Shown piece after piece: positions 24,091 to 31,678 of a DNA stretch of 64,000 nt. The position numbers were made by a program, and so were the translations under genes. The notes beneath the pieces are model-generated. The model saw only the letters and a list, made by a program, of their open reading frames with translations. It made no database searches and had not been told where the DNA came from. The stretch covers positions 62,001-126,000 of the forward strand of contig JADKGE010000004.1 in the NCBI GenBank assembly GCA_016717115.1, in the 5' to 3' direction. The DNA is from Actinomycetota bacterium (GTDB lineage: Bacteria > Actinomycetota > Actinomycetes > S36-B12). Numbering within the stretch: position 1 is the first letter of the stretch; every line of letters starts with the position of its first letter.

Positions 24091-25029
24091 TCATGAGGGC
24101 ACCCCGTCGCGCTTCGCCCTGAACATCTCGGCATCGGCCCGAGCGAGTGCGGCGTCGAGATCCTCGTGGGGGTACCAACGGGAGAAGCCGACCGACCAAC
24201 GGCACGGAGCCGACGCCGCGACCCTCAGCGCCAGCCGTTGCGCGGCCACCTCGTCGGCGCCCGGCAGGACGACGGTGAACTCGTCGCCTCCGTACCGGGC
24301 GAGGAGGTCGTCGGCCCTCATCTCGCTCGCCCACGCCTGCGCGACCCACACCAGCAGGTCGTCTCCGGCGGCGTGGCCGTGCTCGTCGTTGAATGCCTTG
24401 AAGTTGTCCAAGTCGAGCACGCCGACCGTGACGGGAACGCGGGAACGCCGGGCACTCGCCGCGAGGGGGGCGCACAGCGTGTCGAGCCCGCGGCGGTTGA
24501 GGGTCCCGGTCAATGGGTCGTGCAGGGCCGCCTGGCGGAGCCGTTCGGTGAGGATGGAGATGGTCAGCGAGACGCCGACAAGCATGGAGTTGATCACGAC
24601 CGGTTCGACAGGGCTCGACAGCAGGGGGTTGACGACGATGGCCGTCGTGTACGTGACGACGATCAGCGCGAGCTGCCCGAGGAACCGAGCGCGCGGACGG
24701 TAGTAGGCGGCCAGGACCGACACCAGCACCAGACCCATTCCGATCAGCGTCTGACCCTCCGGGGCAACCACCACGAGGGCGCCGTAGCTGGCGATGAGGG
24801 TGAAGCCCGAGAGCGTGATGTCCATGCCCCAGTCACCGGGGATCCTCGGGAGCGCGAAGTAGTTGATGCCAGCGAGGATGACGAGGGCGACGGCCACGAC
24901 GAGGTCGAGTCGGCTCAGTTGCTGGTTGGTGGGCGGGATGAACGCGAAGGCCGACGCGAAGAATGCGCACGTCAGCATGACGATGGACATCGCCCGGTAG
25001 GGCGCGGGCGCACGCCACCGCCTCAGCAC
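24091..25029 (-). CDS. Membrane-bound diguanylate cyclase (GGDEF)
   Basis: About 312 residues. The N-terminal half holds five or six hydrophobic helices (from TCAFFASAFAF onward). The GGDEF domain occupies the last 170: LHDPLTGTLNRRGLDTL at its start and the active site YGGDEFTVVLPG. An RxxD inhibitory site (RADD) lies exactly five residues before GGDEF, so product feedback is probably intact. It should make cyclic di-GMP from GTP. The GTG at 25029 is chosen for the AGGGG eight bases upstream; a longer form starts at GTG 25104. It converges on the gamma-glutamyltransferase gene. No phosphodiesterase is next to it. Confidence 0.88.
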   Translation of the reverse strand: MLRRWRAPAPYRAMSIVMLTCAFFASAFAFIPPTNQQLSRLDLVVAVALVILAGINYFALPRIPGDWGMDITLSGFTLIASYGALVVVAPEGQTLIGMGLVLVSVLAAYYRPRARFLGQLALIVVTYTTAIVVNPLLSSPVEPVVINSMLVGVSLTISILTERLRQAALHDPLTGTLNRRGLDTLCAPLAASARRSRVPVTVGVLDLDNFKAFNDEHGHAAGDDLLVWVAQAWASEMRADDLLARYGGDEFTVVLPGADEVAAQRLALRVAASAPCRWSVGFSRWYPHEDLDAALARADAEMFRAKRDGVPS

Positions 25030-25177
25030 GGCACAGCCCCTGTCATGAACCAGCCCCCCGGCCCGAGGCTCATCCTGAGCCTGCGACCAGTATGCGCGCT
25101 CCACGGCCGGGACAGCCGCCCGATCCGGGCTCTGCTCGGTCAGCGGAGAATGTCTGTTCGGTCAAGGGAGATGCGGC

Positions 25178-25209
25178 GAGGGCGCCCCCCACGATGGGAG
25201 GGCGCCCTC
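25178..25209 (-). terminator. Terminator of the DUF2202 gene
   Basis: A perfect ten-base-pair stem GAGGGCGCCC/GGGCGCCCTC (25178-25187 with 25200-25209) with a 12-base loop, 18 bases beyond the DUF2202 stop codon. Confidence 0.75.
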
Positions 25210-25227
25210 ACTGAGGTGCTCGCGGGA

Positions 25228-25908
25228 TCAGCCGCCGAAGGCCGCCAGATGATGCTGAGATCCCGTACGCAGGTTGGTGTAGACCTGCGTCACGTCGGGT
25301 GCGGTCAGACCGGTGAGCGCTGCCGTCAGGTCGGCGATGTCGAGCTTCTCGATCGTCACGCCGACGCCGAGGGCGTTGGCAGCGGTGGTCGCACTGCCGA
25401 CGAGGTCGTTGTACAGCGTCTGGAACTCCTTGGTGCTGAAAACACCGTCGGCCAGACCAGCCGTCGGGTCAGTGAGGCCGTACCGCGTCAGGAGTGTGCG
25501 CAGGGCCGCCTGGTGCATCGTCTCGGAACGGGCGATGCGGGCGAACTGGTAGTCGACCGGGAACTTCGCGGCCAGGGCCACGTAGACGTCGTGGGCCAGC
25601 TTCTCCTCCTCGGCCATGTACGCGAGCGTGGACTTCTGGGCCGTGGTCAGCGTGCCGGAGGGGGCCAGCGCCTGTCCGGCCATCCCGCCGCCCATCCCCT
25701 GGCCCATGCCGTTGCCGCGGCCATTGCCCTGGCCGCCGCCGTTCATGCCCATGTTGGTGGGGGCAGTGCCCGTGATGGCGCAGGTGCCCGTGCCGTTGTT
25801 GTTGTTGTTCGAGAGCGGGCCGCCGGCGGCGAATGCCGGGGTGGCGGCCACCGCCAGTGCGGTGAGGCCGGCGGCGATGATGCCGGCAACGGCGAGGCTG
25901 CGACGCAT
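25228..25908 (-). CDS. Secreted DUF2202 ferritin-like protein with Met/Gly/Asn-rich linker
   Basis: 226 residues. Signal peptide MRRSLAVAGIIAAGLTALAVAATPAFAA. Residues about 32-76 are a low-complexity linker rich in Asn, Gly, Met and Gln (NNNNNG, then MGMNGGGQGNGRGNGMGQ). The DUF2202 domain (about 80-226) is a four-helix ferritin-like bundle: YMAEEEKLAHDVYVALAAK, FARIARSETMHQAALRTLL, and LYNDLVGSA. The EEEK, E...H and similar residues could bind a metal pair. ATG 25908 has AAGGAGATC upstream. It is divergent from an OmpR-type regulator and sensor whose sensor carries a similar Met-rich stretch. Exported; function not established. Confidence 0.8.
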   Translation of the reverse strand: MRRSLAVAGIIAAGLTALAVAATPAFAAGGPLSNNNNNGTGTCAITGTAPTNMGMNGGGQGNGRGNGMGQGMGGGMAGQALAPSGTLTTAQKSTLAYMAEEEKLAHDVYVALAAKFPVDYQFARIARSETMHQAALRTLLTRYGLTDPTAGLADGVFSTKEFQTLYNDLVGSATTAANALGVGVTIEKLDIADLTAALTGLTAPDVTQVYTNLRTGSQHHLAAFGG

Positions 25909-26007
25909 GATGATCTCCTTGGGGCTGGCCCAGGATCTCCCCAGGCTCGTCGGGTGCTCTGTCAAGGACCACTGTGCTGGTCGGCTGTGCGTCCTCGGTG
26001 CGGTCGA

Positions 26008-26027
26008 TGTGGAGATCCTGTGGAGAT
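26008..26027 (+). promoter_or_regulatory. 11-bp spaced direct repeat, candidate response-regulator box
   Basis: TGTGGAGAT occurs twice (26008-26016 and 26019-26027), 11 bases start to start, in the 178-base divergent region between the DUF2202 gene and the response regulator gene. OmpR/PhoP-type regulators bind head-to-tail repeats with this period, so it may be the box through which the regulator controls itself and the DUF2202 gene. Confidence 0.5.
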
Positions 26028-26086
26028 TCGCACGCTTGTGCCCGTGCGCCGGCCCTCGATGGGGCAACTCGGGCAGGATGACGACC

Positions 26087-26770
26087 ATGGCCACGGTCCT
26101 GGTTGTCGAGGATGAGCGCGACATCCGCGATCTGCTGCGCCGCTATCTGGAGCGCGCGGGTCATTCGGTGCTGACAACGGGCAGTGGCGCTGACGCGTTG
26201 AACCTCCTTGTCGACAGCGTGCCCGACCTCGTGCTGCTCGACTTGGGTCTGCCCGACATCGACGGCTTCGAGGTGCTCCGGAGGGCCACCGAAATCGCGG
26301 TACCGGTCATCGCACTGACGGCCCGCAGCTCGGTCGAGGACCGCATCCGCGGCCTTGAGCGGGGCGCCGACGACTACGTGACCAAACCCTTCAGTCCGCA
26401 GGAGGTGGTGCTCAGGGTCGGTGCCGTCCTGGGTCGGCACTCATCCACGATGACGTCCGCGGTGATGTCATTCGGGGGCGGTCGGCTGCTCGTCGACGAG
26501 AGCCGTCACGAGGCCGCAATCGACGGTCGCCCGCTCGACCTGACGCCGTCCGAGTGGGGTGTGCTGACCACGCTGGCGGGCAGCCCGGGACGCGTGTACT
26601 CGCGGTCGGAATTGGTGAACCGGGTGCGCGGCTACGAGTTCGCAGGCTACGAACGCACGATCGATTCGCACGTGAAGAACCTTCGGCACAAGCTGGGCAA
26701 CGATGGCGCGACCATCGTGGTGACCGTGCTCGGCGTCGGCTATCGCTTGGGCCTCGATCATGACCGGTGA
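26087..26770 (+). CDS. OmpR/PhoB-family response regulator
   Basis: 227 residues. The receiver domain (1-115) has the acidic pair VEDERD, the phosphorylation Asp in LVLLDLGLPDIDG, and the conserved Lys in YVTKPFSPQE. The C-terminal winged helix (about 130-225) has LDLTPSEWGVLTTLAGSPG, then SRSELVNRVRGYEF and DSHVKNLRHKLG. It pairs with the sensor kinase that overlaps it by 11 bases. ATG 26087 is preferred; an ATG nine bases upstream is in frame. It probably binds the direct repeat at 26008-26027. Confidence 0.93.
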   Translation: MATVLVVEDERDIRDLLRRYLERAGHSVLTTGSGADALNLLVDSVPDLVLLDLGLPDIDGFEVLRRATEIAVPVIALTARSSVEDRIRGLERGADDYVTKPFSPQEVVLRVGAVLGRHSSTMTSAVMSFGGGRLLVDESRHEAAIDGRPLDLTPSEWGVLTTLAGSPGRVYSRSELVNRVRGYEFAGYERTIDSHVKNLRHKLGNDGATIVVTVLGVGYRLGLDHDR

Positions 26771-28151
26771 GCCGGGCTCGGGACTTGGCCCCCTTGGGCG
26801 CCGCCTGCTCGCCGCATTCGTCGTCGTCGCGCTGTCGTCGGTGATCGTCCTGACCGTGGCCTCGCTGATCGGCACGGCCAGGGGCCTGACGGCAGGAGAG
26901 GATGTCGCCCGCCAGGCCGCCGCGGTCGCGACGGCGAATGCTGCGGCCGAGGCCTATGACCGTGCTGGCGGGTGGGCGGACGCGGACCTCACTCGCGCCT
27001 CTGACGTCGCTGCTGCGGCCGGCGCAAGCCTTGTGGTCCGCGACGCGAACGATGCCAACGTCAATTCCGGCGCGGAGATGATGCAGGGCAACGGGATGCA
27101 GGGCAACGGCATGCAGGGTGCCGGCCAACAGGGCGCGGGCCGCGGGGGCGTCGTCGCCCCAGTGATCGTCGACGGCGTCACCGTGGGCAGCGTGCGCCTC
27201 GGGTTCGGGTCCCCGGCCACCGCGACAGCGCAGACCATCGCCTGGACGTGGATCCTGGCCGCTGCCGTCGTCGCGCTGATCGTGGCCTTCGTCGTGGCCT
27301 GGTTCGTGTCCCGTCGCATCTCTCGTCCTCTGGTCCGTTTGGCGACCGTGGCTCGGTCGTTCGCCGCAGGCGACCGGGCGGCCCGCGCGGCGCCGGCGGA
27401 CATCGCGGCGCCCGGCGAGCTCGGGGAGCTGGCTCGGGCGTTCGATGCCACGGCCGATGACGTCGCCCGATCGGAGCAGACGCGACGTCGGATGGCCTCG
27501 GACATCGCGCACGAGCTGCGCACGCCGTTGGCCGCCCTGCAGGCCGGCCTGGAGGAGCTTCGTGACGGGCTCGTCGAACCGAGCCCCGCCCGGCTCGCGG
27601 CCCTTCATGAGCAGTCCCTGCGGCTCGGGCGTGTCGTCGGAGACCTGGCCGAGCTCTCCGCCGCGGAGACGGCCGGCCTTTCGCTGGAGCGGCAGCGACT
27701 GGATCTCGGGGCCCTGGTGGAGGACGCTGTGACGGCCGCCAGAGCGTCCCTCGATTCGGCCGGGCTTCGCGTGTCCGTCGACGTCCCGAGCGGGGTCATG
27801 GTCGACGGCGACCCCGACCGGCTGCACCAGGCGGTGGGCAACCTGCTCGTCAACGCCGCCCGCTACTGCCGGGCGGGCGACGCCGTGCGCGTCCGCGTCG
27901 CCACTGACGTGGCCTCAGCCGTGGTGACTGTCGCCGACACGGGCCCGGGCATCAGGCCCACGGACGTGCCACGGGTGTTCGACCGGCTGTGGCGGGGTGC
28001 GGCCGACACCGACGTTGCCGGCTCGGGCATCGGACTGGCCGTCGTGCGCGAGCTCGTGGCGGCCCACGGCGGTACGGTCACGGCGCAGTCAGACGGATCG
28101 ACGGGAACGACGTTCACGATCCGACTGCCCTTGGCCCTCGCTCGTCGGTAG
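26760..28151 (+). CDS. Sensor histidine kinase with Met/Gly/Asn-rich sensor loop
   Basis: 463 residues. TM1 (about 14-38), an extracytoplasmic loop (39-160), TM2 (160-185), a HAMP linker, HisKA with DIAHELRTPLAALQAG (phospho-His), then HATPase_c with N-box NLLVNAARYC, VADTGPGI and GSGIGLAVVRELV. The loop contains four imperfect five-residue repeats MQGNG/MQGNG/MQGAG/QQGAG (27081-27140). The Met-rich loop invites a guess at copper or other soft-metal sensing, but that is inference. It overlaps the response regulator by 11 bases, and its 3' end overlaps the convergent PIG-L gene by 38 bases. Confidence 0.92.
   Translation: MTGEPGSGLGPLGRRLLAAFVVVALSSVIVLTVASLIGTARGLTAGEDVARQAAAVATANAAAEAYDRAGGWADADLTRASDVAAAAGASLVVRDANDANVNSGAEMMQGNGMQGNGMQGAGQQGAGRGGVVAPVIVDGVTVGSVRLGFGSPATATAQTIAWTWILAAAVVALIVAFVVAWFVSRRISRPLVRLATVARSFAAGDRAARAAPADIAAPGELGELARAFDATADDVARSEQTRRRMASDIAHELRTPLAALQAGLEELRDGLVEPSPARLAALHEQSLRLGRVVGDLAELSAAETAGLSLERQRLDLGALVEDAVTAARASLDSAGLRVSVDVPSGVMVDGDPDRLHQAVGNLLVNAARYCRAGDAVRVRVATDVASAVVTVADTGPGIRPTDVPRVFDRLWRGAADTDVAGSGIGLAVVRELVAAHGGTVTAQSDGSTGTTFTIRLPLALARR
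27081..27140 (+). repeat. 15-bp tandem repeat in the sensor loop
   Basis: Four imperfect 15-base units starting ATGCAGGGCAACGGG encode MQGNG, MQGNG, MQGAG and QQGAG in the extracytoplasmic loop of the histidine kinase. Confidence 0.7.
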
Positions 28152-28833
28152 CCGGGTCGGCCACGTGCGTGAGCCATCTCAGGTACTCACGATCACCGAG
28201 GAGCTCCAGCCGTCGCCACAGGGCGCTGCCCGGCACGGCCTGACTCGGGTGGCAGACCACGGCATCGAGCTGCCGCGATCGATCGACGGATAGCTCGACG
28301 TCGATGTCGGCAGGAGGGCGGCCCACGAAGCCGGCGTCGAACTCATCGTTCAACCTGCCCGCCACGTCGAGGGGCAATGTCCAGGCGAGCACGTCGAGCC
28401 CCAGCCGTCGTGCCGCGAGTACGGCGGCGGAGGTGGCGCGGACGTGGTCGGGATGGCCCGTGATGCCGGTGACGTCGAACACCAGGATTCCGTCGCTGCC
28501 GAGTTCAGTGGCCGTGTCGCTCACCTGCTCGGAGAGGTGCAGGAGGTCGACGTCACCGAGACGGCCGTCCGGGTGGTCGAGCAGGTGAATCGTGTCGATG
28601 CCCAGCACCTCGCCAGCATCGGCGAGCTCGCGGCGCCGGATCGTCCCCAGATCACCTTGGACCCCGTGCAGTGTCGACGCCTCTCCGTGCGTCAGGCAGA
28701 GCACGTCGACCCGGGTCCCCGCGCCCACGAAGCTCGCGATGACCGCCCCGAGCCCGAAGGACTCGTCGTCGGGATGGGCGACGACCGCCAGCGCCGACGC
28801 CCATCCGGGAAGGCCCGAATCATCGTTGGGCAT
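28114..28833 (-). CDS. PIG-L family (MshB-like) deacetylase
   Basis: 239 residues. The zinc-binding motif AHPDDESFGLG lies near residue 20, with THGEAS near 50 and a second metal histidine in VTGITGHPDHVRATSAAVL. The family hydrolyses N-acetyl groups of sugar derivatives; MshB acts in mycothiol synthesis and Mca on mycothiol conjugates. This one is shorter than MshB (about 290-300), so its substrate is unclear, perhaps a bacillithiol/mycothiol-like or glycolipid compound. ATG 28833 has GGAGG five bases upstream. Its 3' end overlaps the sensor kinase gene on the other strand. Confidence 0.85.
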   Translation of the reverse strand: MPNDDSGLPGWASALAVVAHPDDESFGLGAVIASFVGAGTRVDVLCLTHGEASTLHGVQGDLGTIRRRELADAGEVLGIDTIHLLDHPDGRLGDVDLLHLSEQVSDTATELGSDGILVFDVTGITGHPDHVRATSAAVLAARRLGLDVLAWTLPLDVAGRLNDEFDAGFVGRPPADIDVELSVDRSRQLDAVVCHPSQAVPGSALWRRLELLGDREYLRWLTHVADPATDERGPRAVGS

Positions 28834-28869
28834 GGGCACCTCCGGGTGGCCTGGTGAGTGGTGGGCGAC

Positions 28870-28899
28870 TTGCCAAGCATATACCCCCGGGGGTATAGT
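28870..28899 (+). promoter_or_regulatory. Promoter of the persulfide operon (TTGCCA-18-TATAGT)
   Basis: A -35 element TTGCCA (28870-28875) and a -10 element TATAGT (28894-28899) are separated by 18 bases. The CstR-type palindrome fills the spacer and covers the start of the -10, a layout in which repressor binding would block RNA polymerase. Confidence 0.7.
28881..28896. promoter_or_regulatory. CstR/CsoR-type operator, site 1 (perfect palindrome)
   Basis: ATACCCCCGGGGGTAT, a perfect 16-base palindrome of the kind bound by persulfide-sensing CstR and copper-sensing CsoR tetramers. It precedes the operon for the Cys-rich peptide, thioredoxin, rhodaneses, persulfide dioxygenase and TauE. Sulfur genes downstream favour CstR. 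Confidence 0.8.
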
Positions 28900-28935
28900 T
28901 CAAGAGTCGAAAGCCCACCCACTTGGAGGTTCCAC

Positions 28936-29052
28936 ATGTGCAGTCCCGCTGTCTGCGGCCAGTGCCGCAAGGTCACCTACTCCGGCTGCGGCATGCACGT
29001 CGGCCAGGTCATGGCGAGCGTGCCGCCGGAGAACCGCTGCACCTGCCGCTGA
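28936..29052 (+). CDS. 39-residue Cys-rich peptide
   Basis: A short protein with six cysteines: MCSPAVCGQCRK, then SGCGMHVGQVM and a C-terminal CTCR. GGAGG lies six bases before the ATG, and the promoter and operator described above lie directly upstream, so it is almost certainly translated. Similar tiny proteins with SPAVC...C..C and a C-terminal CxC are, to my knowledge, common in actinobacterial genomes but uncharacterised. The spaced Cys and His suggest a zinc knuckle or a thiol carrier. It is the first gene of the persulfide operon. Confidence 0.75.
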   Translation: MCSPAVCGQCRKVTYSGCGMHVGQVMASVPPENRCTCR

Positions 29053-29116
29053 GCGCGCAGTTCCTTCCTCCTGTCAATCACAGACACTGTCAATCACGGA
29101 CACTTGGAGTACAACC

Positions 29117-29485
29117 ATGGCCACTGTCGAGCTGACGGCCGACACCTTCGAAAGCATCGTCATCGGCGACGGCATCAGCCTCGTCGACTTCTGGGCAGCC
29201 TGGTGTGGCCCCTGCCGCATGTTCGCCCCCGTCTTCGAGAAGGCCTCCGAGGCGCACCCCGACGTCACCTTCGGGAAGGTGGACACCGAGGCCGAGCAGG
29301 TGCTGGCCGCCTCGGCGCACATCACGTCGATCCCCACCCTCATGGCGTTCCGCGATGGGATCCTGGTGTACCGCGAGGCCGGTGCCCTGCCCGCACCCGC
29401 GTTGGAGGAGCTCATCGCCTCCGTACGGGCCCTCGACATGGACGAGATCCGGACCCGGGTCGCCGCCCAGTCGGTCTCCGCATGA
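29117..29485 (+). CDS. Thioredoxin
   Basis: 122 residues with a full thioredoxin fold: FWAAWCGPCRMFAPVFE (active site near residue 30) and the cis-proline in ITSIPTLMAFRDG near 75. In this position it probably reduces persulfide or disulfide bonds on the rhodaneses, on the dioxygenase, or on low-molecular-weight thiols. The start at 29117 is preferred (TTGGAGTACAACC upstream); the ORF extends upstream without evidence. It overlaps the next rhodanese gene by four bases. Confidence 0.93.
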   Translation: MATVELTADTFESIVIGDGISLVDFWAAWCGPCRMFAPVFEKASEAHPDVTFGKVDTEAEQVLAASAHITSIPTLMAFRDGILVYREAGALPAPALEELIASVRALDMDEIRTRVAAQSVSA

Positions 29486-29811
29486 GCGGGATCGCTTCCG
29501 TACAGGAGGTCGCCGCCGCCGCACAGCGTGGCGAGACCGTGATCGACGTCCGCACATCACCCGAGTACGCCGGTGGGCACATTACCCGATCCGCTTTCAT
29601 GCCGCTCGCCACCGTGCCGCTCCGCCTGTCCGAACTGGACCGGCACGCACCGGTGTACGTGGTCTGCGAGTCCGGCGCCAGGGCCTTCCAGGCCTGTCAG
29701 TTCCTCGACCAGCACGGCTATCAGGCCATCAACGTCCACGGCGGCATGACCGCCTGGCGGGCCCAGGGCCTTCCGGTCGAAGCGGGCATGCTCGACCGAG
29801 TAGGGAGCTGA
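29482..29811 (+). CDS. Single-domain rhodanese (sulfurtransferase)
   Basis: 109 residues. The domain has TVIDVRTSPEYAGGHITRS at its start, the active-site loop VVCESGARAFQACQFL (persulfide-carrying Cys in CESGAR) and NVHGGMTAW at the end. It would take sulfane sulfur from a persulfide and hand it to an acceptor. ATG overlaps the thioredoxin stop (ATGA), so the two are coupled. Second of three rhodanese-containing genes in the operon. Confidence 0.9.
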   Translation: MSGIASVQEVAAAAQRGETVIDVRTSPEYAGGHITRSAFMPLATVPLRLSELDRHAPVYVVCESGARAFQACQFLDQHGYQAINVHGGMTAWRAQGLPVEAGMLDRVGS

Positions 29812-29815
29812 CGCA

Positions 29816-30169
29816 GTGGGGATCTTCTCGCACGGCCACACTCCGACGGTGACGGCCGCCGCCGCGATTGACCTCCTTCGTAACGAGGGCGTTCTCATCG
29901 ACGTGCGGGAGATGGACGAGTGGCTGGCGGGGCATGCGCCCACGGCCAGGCACATCCCGCTGTCGCAGCTGGGCGCGCTGGCGGGCGAGCTCGACAAGAC
30001 AGCGCCCATGGTGGTCATCTGCCGTTCGGGACGGCGATCCGATCACGCGGTCAACGAGCTCTGCAAGGCGGGATACAACGCACTCAACCTCGCTGGCGGC
30101 ATGCAGGCGTGGCAGCAGGCGGGCGGCGACGTCGTCCGCGACGACGGTACTCACGGAATGGTGATCTAG
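29816..30169 (+). CDS. Single-domain rhodanese (sulfurtransferase)
   Basis: 117 residues. VLIDVREMDEWLAGHAPTARHIPL marks the fold in two parts, with active-site loop VICRSGRRSD (Cys followed by RSGRR, the most common rhodanese loop) and NLAGGMQAWQQAGG at the end. GTG start four bases after the previous stop. The different active-site loop from the neighbouring rhodanese (CRSGRR versus CESGAR) suggests different donors or acceptors rather than redundancy. Confidence 0.9.
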   Translation: MGIFSHGHTPTVTAAAAIDLLRNEGVLIDVREMDEWLAGHAPTARHIPLSQLGALAGELDKTAPMVVICRSGRRSDHAVNELCKAGYNALNLAGGMQAWQQAGGDVVRDDGTHGMVI

Positions 30170-30171
30170 AC

Positions 30172-31599
30172 ATGGACAACCTCGAGGTCGTCTCCCTCGA
30201 CACTCCGAACCTCGGCGACCGCAGCTACGTCGTCGGTCGAGGCTCGTCGGCCATCGTGATCGACCCCCAACGGGACATCGATCGGGTGACCGACGTTCTC
30301 GACCAGCGTGGCTGGACGCTCAGCCACGTGATCGAGACTCACTTCCACAACGACTACGTCAGCGGCGGCCTCGAACTGGCGCGCCAGGCCAAGGCCGAGT
30401 ACGTCGTTCCGGACGGCATGGACATCGCCTTCCAGGCGCGTCAGGCCGGTGACAAGGACGAGCTGCCCTCCGACGTCGGCCTGATCCGGGTGCTGCACAC
30501 GCCCGGTCACACCCCCAACCACCTCTCGTACTCCGTCAACGTCGGCGGCGAGGACGTCGCCCTGTTCACCGGCGGGTCTCTGCTGTTCGGCAGCGTGGGC
30601 CGCCCCGACCTCCTCGGCCCCGAGCTCACCGAGCCGCTGGCGCGAGCGCAGTGGGCATCCATGCGTCGCATCGCCGAGGAAGTCACTCGTACCGCGCAGG
30701 TCTACCCGACCCATGGGTTCGGGTCCTTCTGCAGTGCGACCGCGACCGTCGGCAACGAGTCCACCATCGCCCAGCAGATGGCCAGCAACCCGGCCTTCTC
30801 CGTCGACGAGGAGACGTACGTCGCCGAGCTCATCGCCGGTCTCGACGCCTTCCCCGCCTACTACGCCCACATGGGCCCGGCCAACCAGGCCGGTGCCGGA
30901 CCCATCGACCTGTCCCTGCCTCAGGTCGCCACGGCGCAGGACATTGCACGCCGCATCGCCGCGGGGGAGTGGGTCGTCGACCTGCGCCATCGTCGGGTGT
31001 TCGCGGCCGACCACGTCAAGGGTTCGCTCTCGTTCGACGTGCACGGCAACGCCGTCACGTACCTCGGCTGGATGATCGATTGGGGAACCCCGATCACCCT
31101 GCTCGGCGCCGATGCAGACGAGGTGCAGACCATGCAGCGCGAACTCGTGCGGATCGGCATCGACCGTCCCGTCGCGTACTCGGTCGGAGCCCCCTCGCAT
31201 TGGGCCAGTGATGCTGCACCAACGTCGTCCTATCGCCGGGCCACTCACGCGGACATGGCTCAGGCCCTGGCCGAGGACCCGGACCTGCCCATGCTGGATC
31301 TGCGGCGCAACAGCGAGTTCGACGACGGCTTCGTCGCCGGCGCGAAGCACGTCCCGCTGCACGAGCTGCGCGGGCGCCTCGACGAGGTTGCCGAATGGGC
31401 CTCCGACAACGCCGCCCACGGACCGGTCTGGATCTACTGCGGCAGCGGCTTCCGCGCCTCGGCAGGCGCGTCCGTGCTGGAAGCGGCCGGGGTGGATGTG
31501 GTCCATGTCGATGACGACTTCCCCAACGCCGAGAAGGCGGGCCTGCGTATCGAGCACCCCGTGCATGGCCACCGACTGGGTGCGGTCTACGCAGACTGA
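30172..31599 (+). CDS. Persulfide dioxygenase-rhodanese fusion (CstB-like)
   Basis: 475 residues with three parts, in the CstB order. Residues 1-250: metallo-beta-lactamase-fold persulfide dioxygenase with the iron ligands in ETHFHNDYVSGG and LHTPGHTPNHLSY, and YPTHGFGSFC. Residues about 265-355: a rhodanese-like domain without an active-site Cys (VVDLRHRRVFAADHVKGS to TPITLLGADADE). Residues about 370-475: a second rhodanese with the Cys in IYCGSGFRAS. It should oxidise a thiol persulfide to sulfite and thiol and pass sulfur on. ATG 30172 is two bases after the preceding stop. Confidence 0.9.
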   Translation: MDNLEVVSLDTPNLGDRSYVVGRGSSAIVIDPQRDIDRVTDVLDQRGWTLSHVIETHFHNDYVSGGLELARQAKAEYVVPDGMDIAFQARQAGDKDELPSDVGLIRVLHTPGHTPNHLSYSVNVGGEDVALFTGGSLLFGSVGRPDLLGPELTEPLARAQWASMRRIAEEVTRTAQVYPTHGFGSFCSATATVGNESTIAQQMASNPAFSVDEETYVAELIAGLDAFPAYYAHMGPANQAGAGPIDLSLPQVATAQDIARRIAAGEWVVDLRHRRVFAADHVKGSLSFDVHGNAVTYLGWMIDWGTPITLLGADADEVQTMQRELVRIGIDRPVAYSVGAPSHWASDAAPTSSYRRATHADMAQALAEDPDLPMLDLRRNSEFDDGFVAGAKHVPLHELRGRLDEVAEWASDNAAHGPVWIYCGSGFRASAGASVLEAAGVDVVHVDDDFPNAEKAGLRIEHPVHGHRLGAVYAD

Positions 31600-31678
31600 T
31601 CCACCACACTGATGATCGTGCCCATCACCGTCCACCGCACAGAAGGGCCTCGCCCTGATCACCGTTGAGGCGCTGCTG

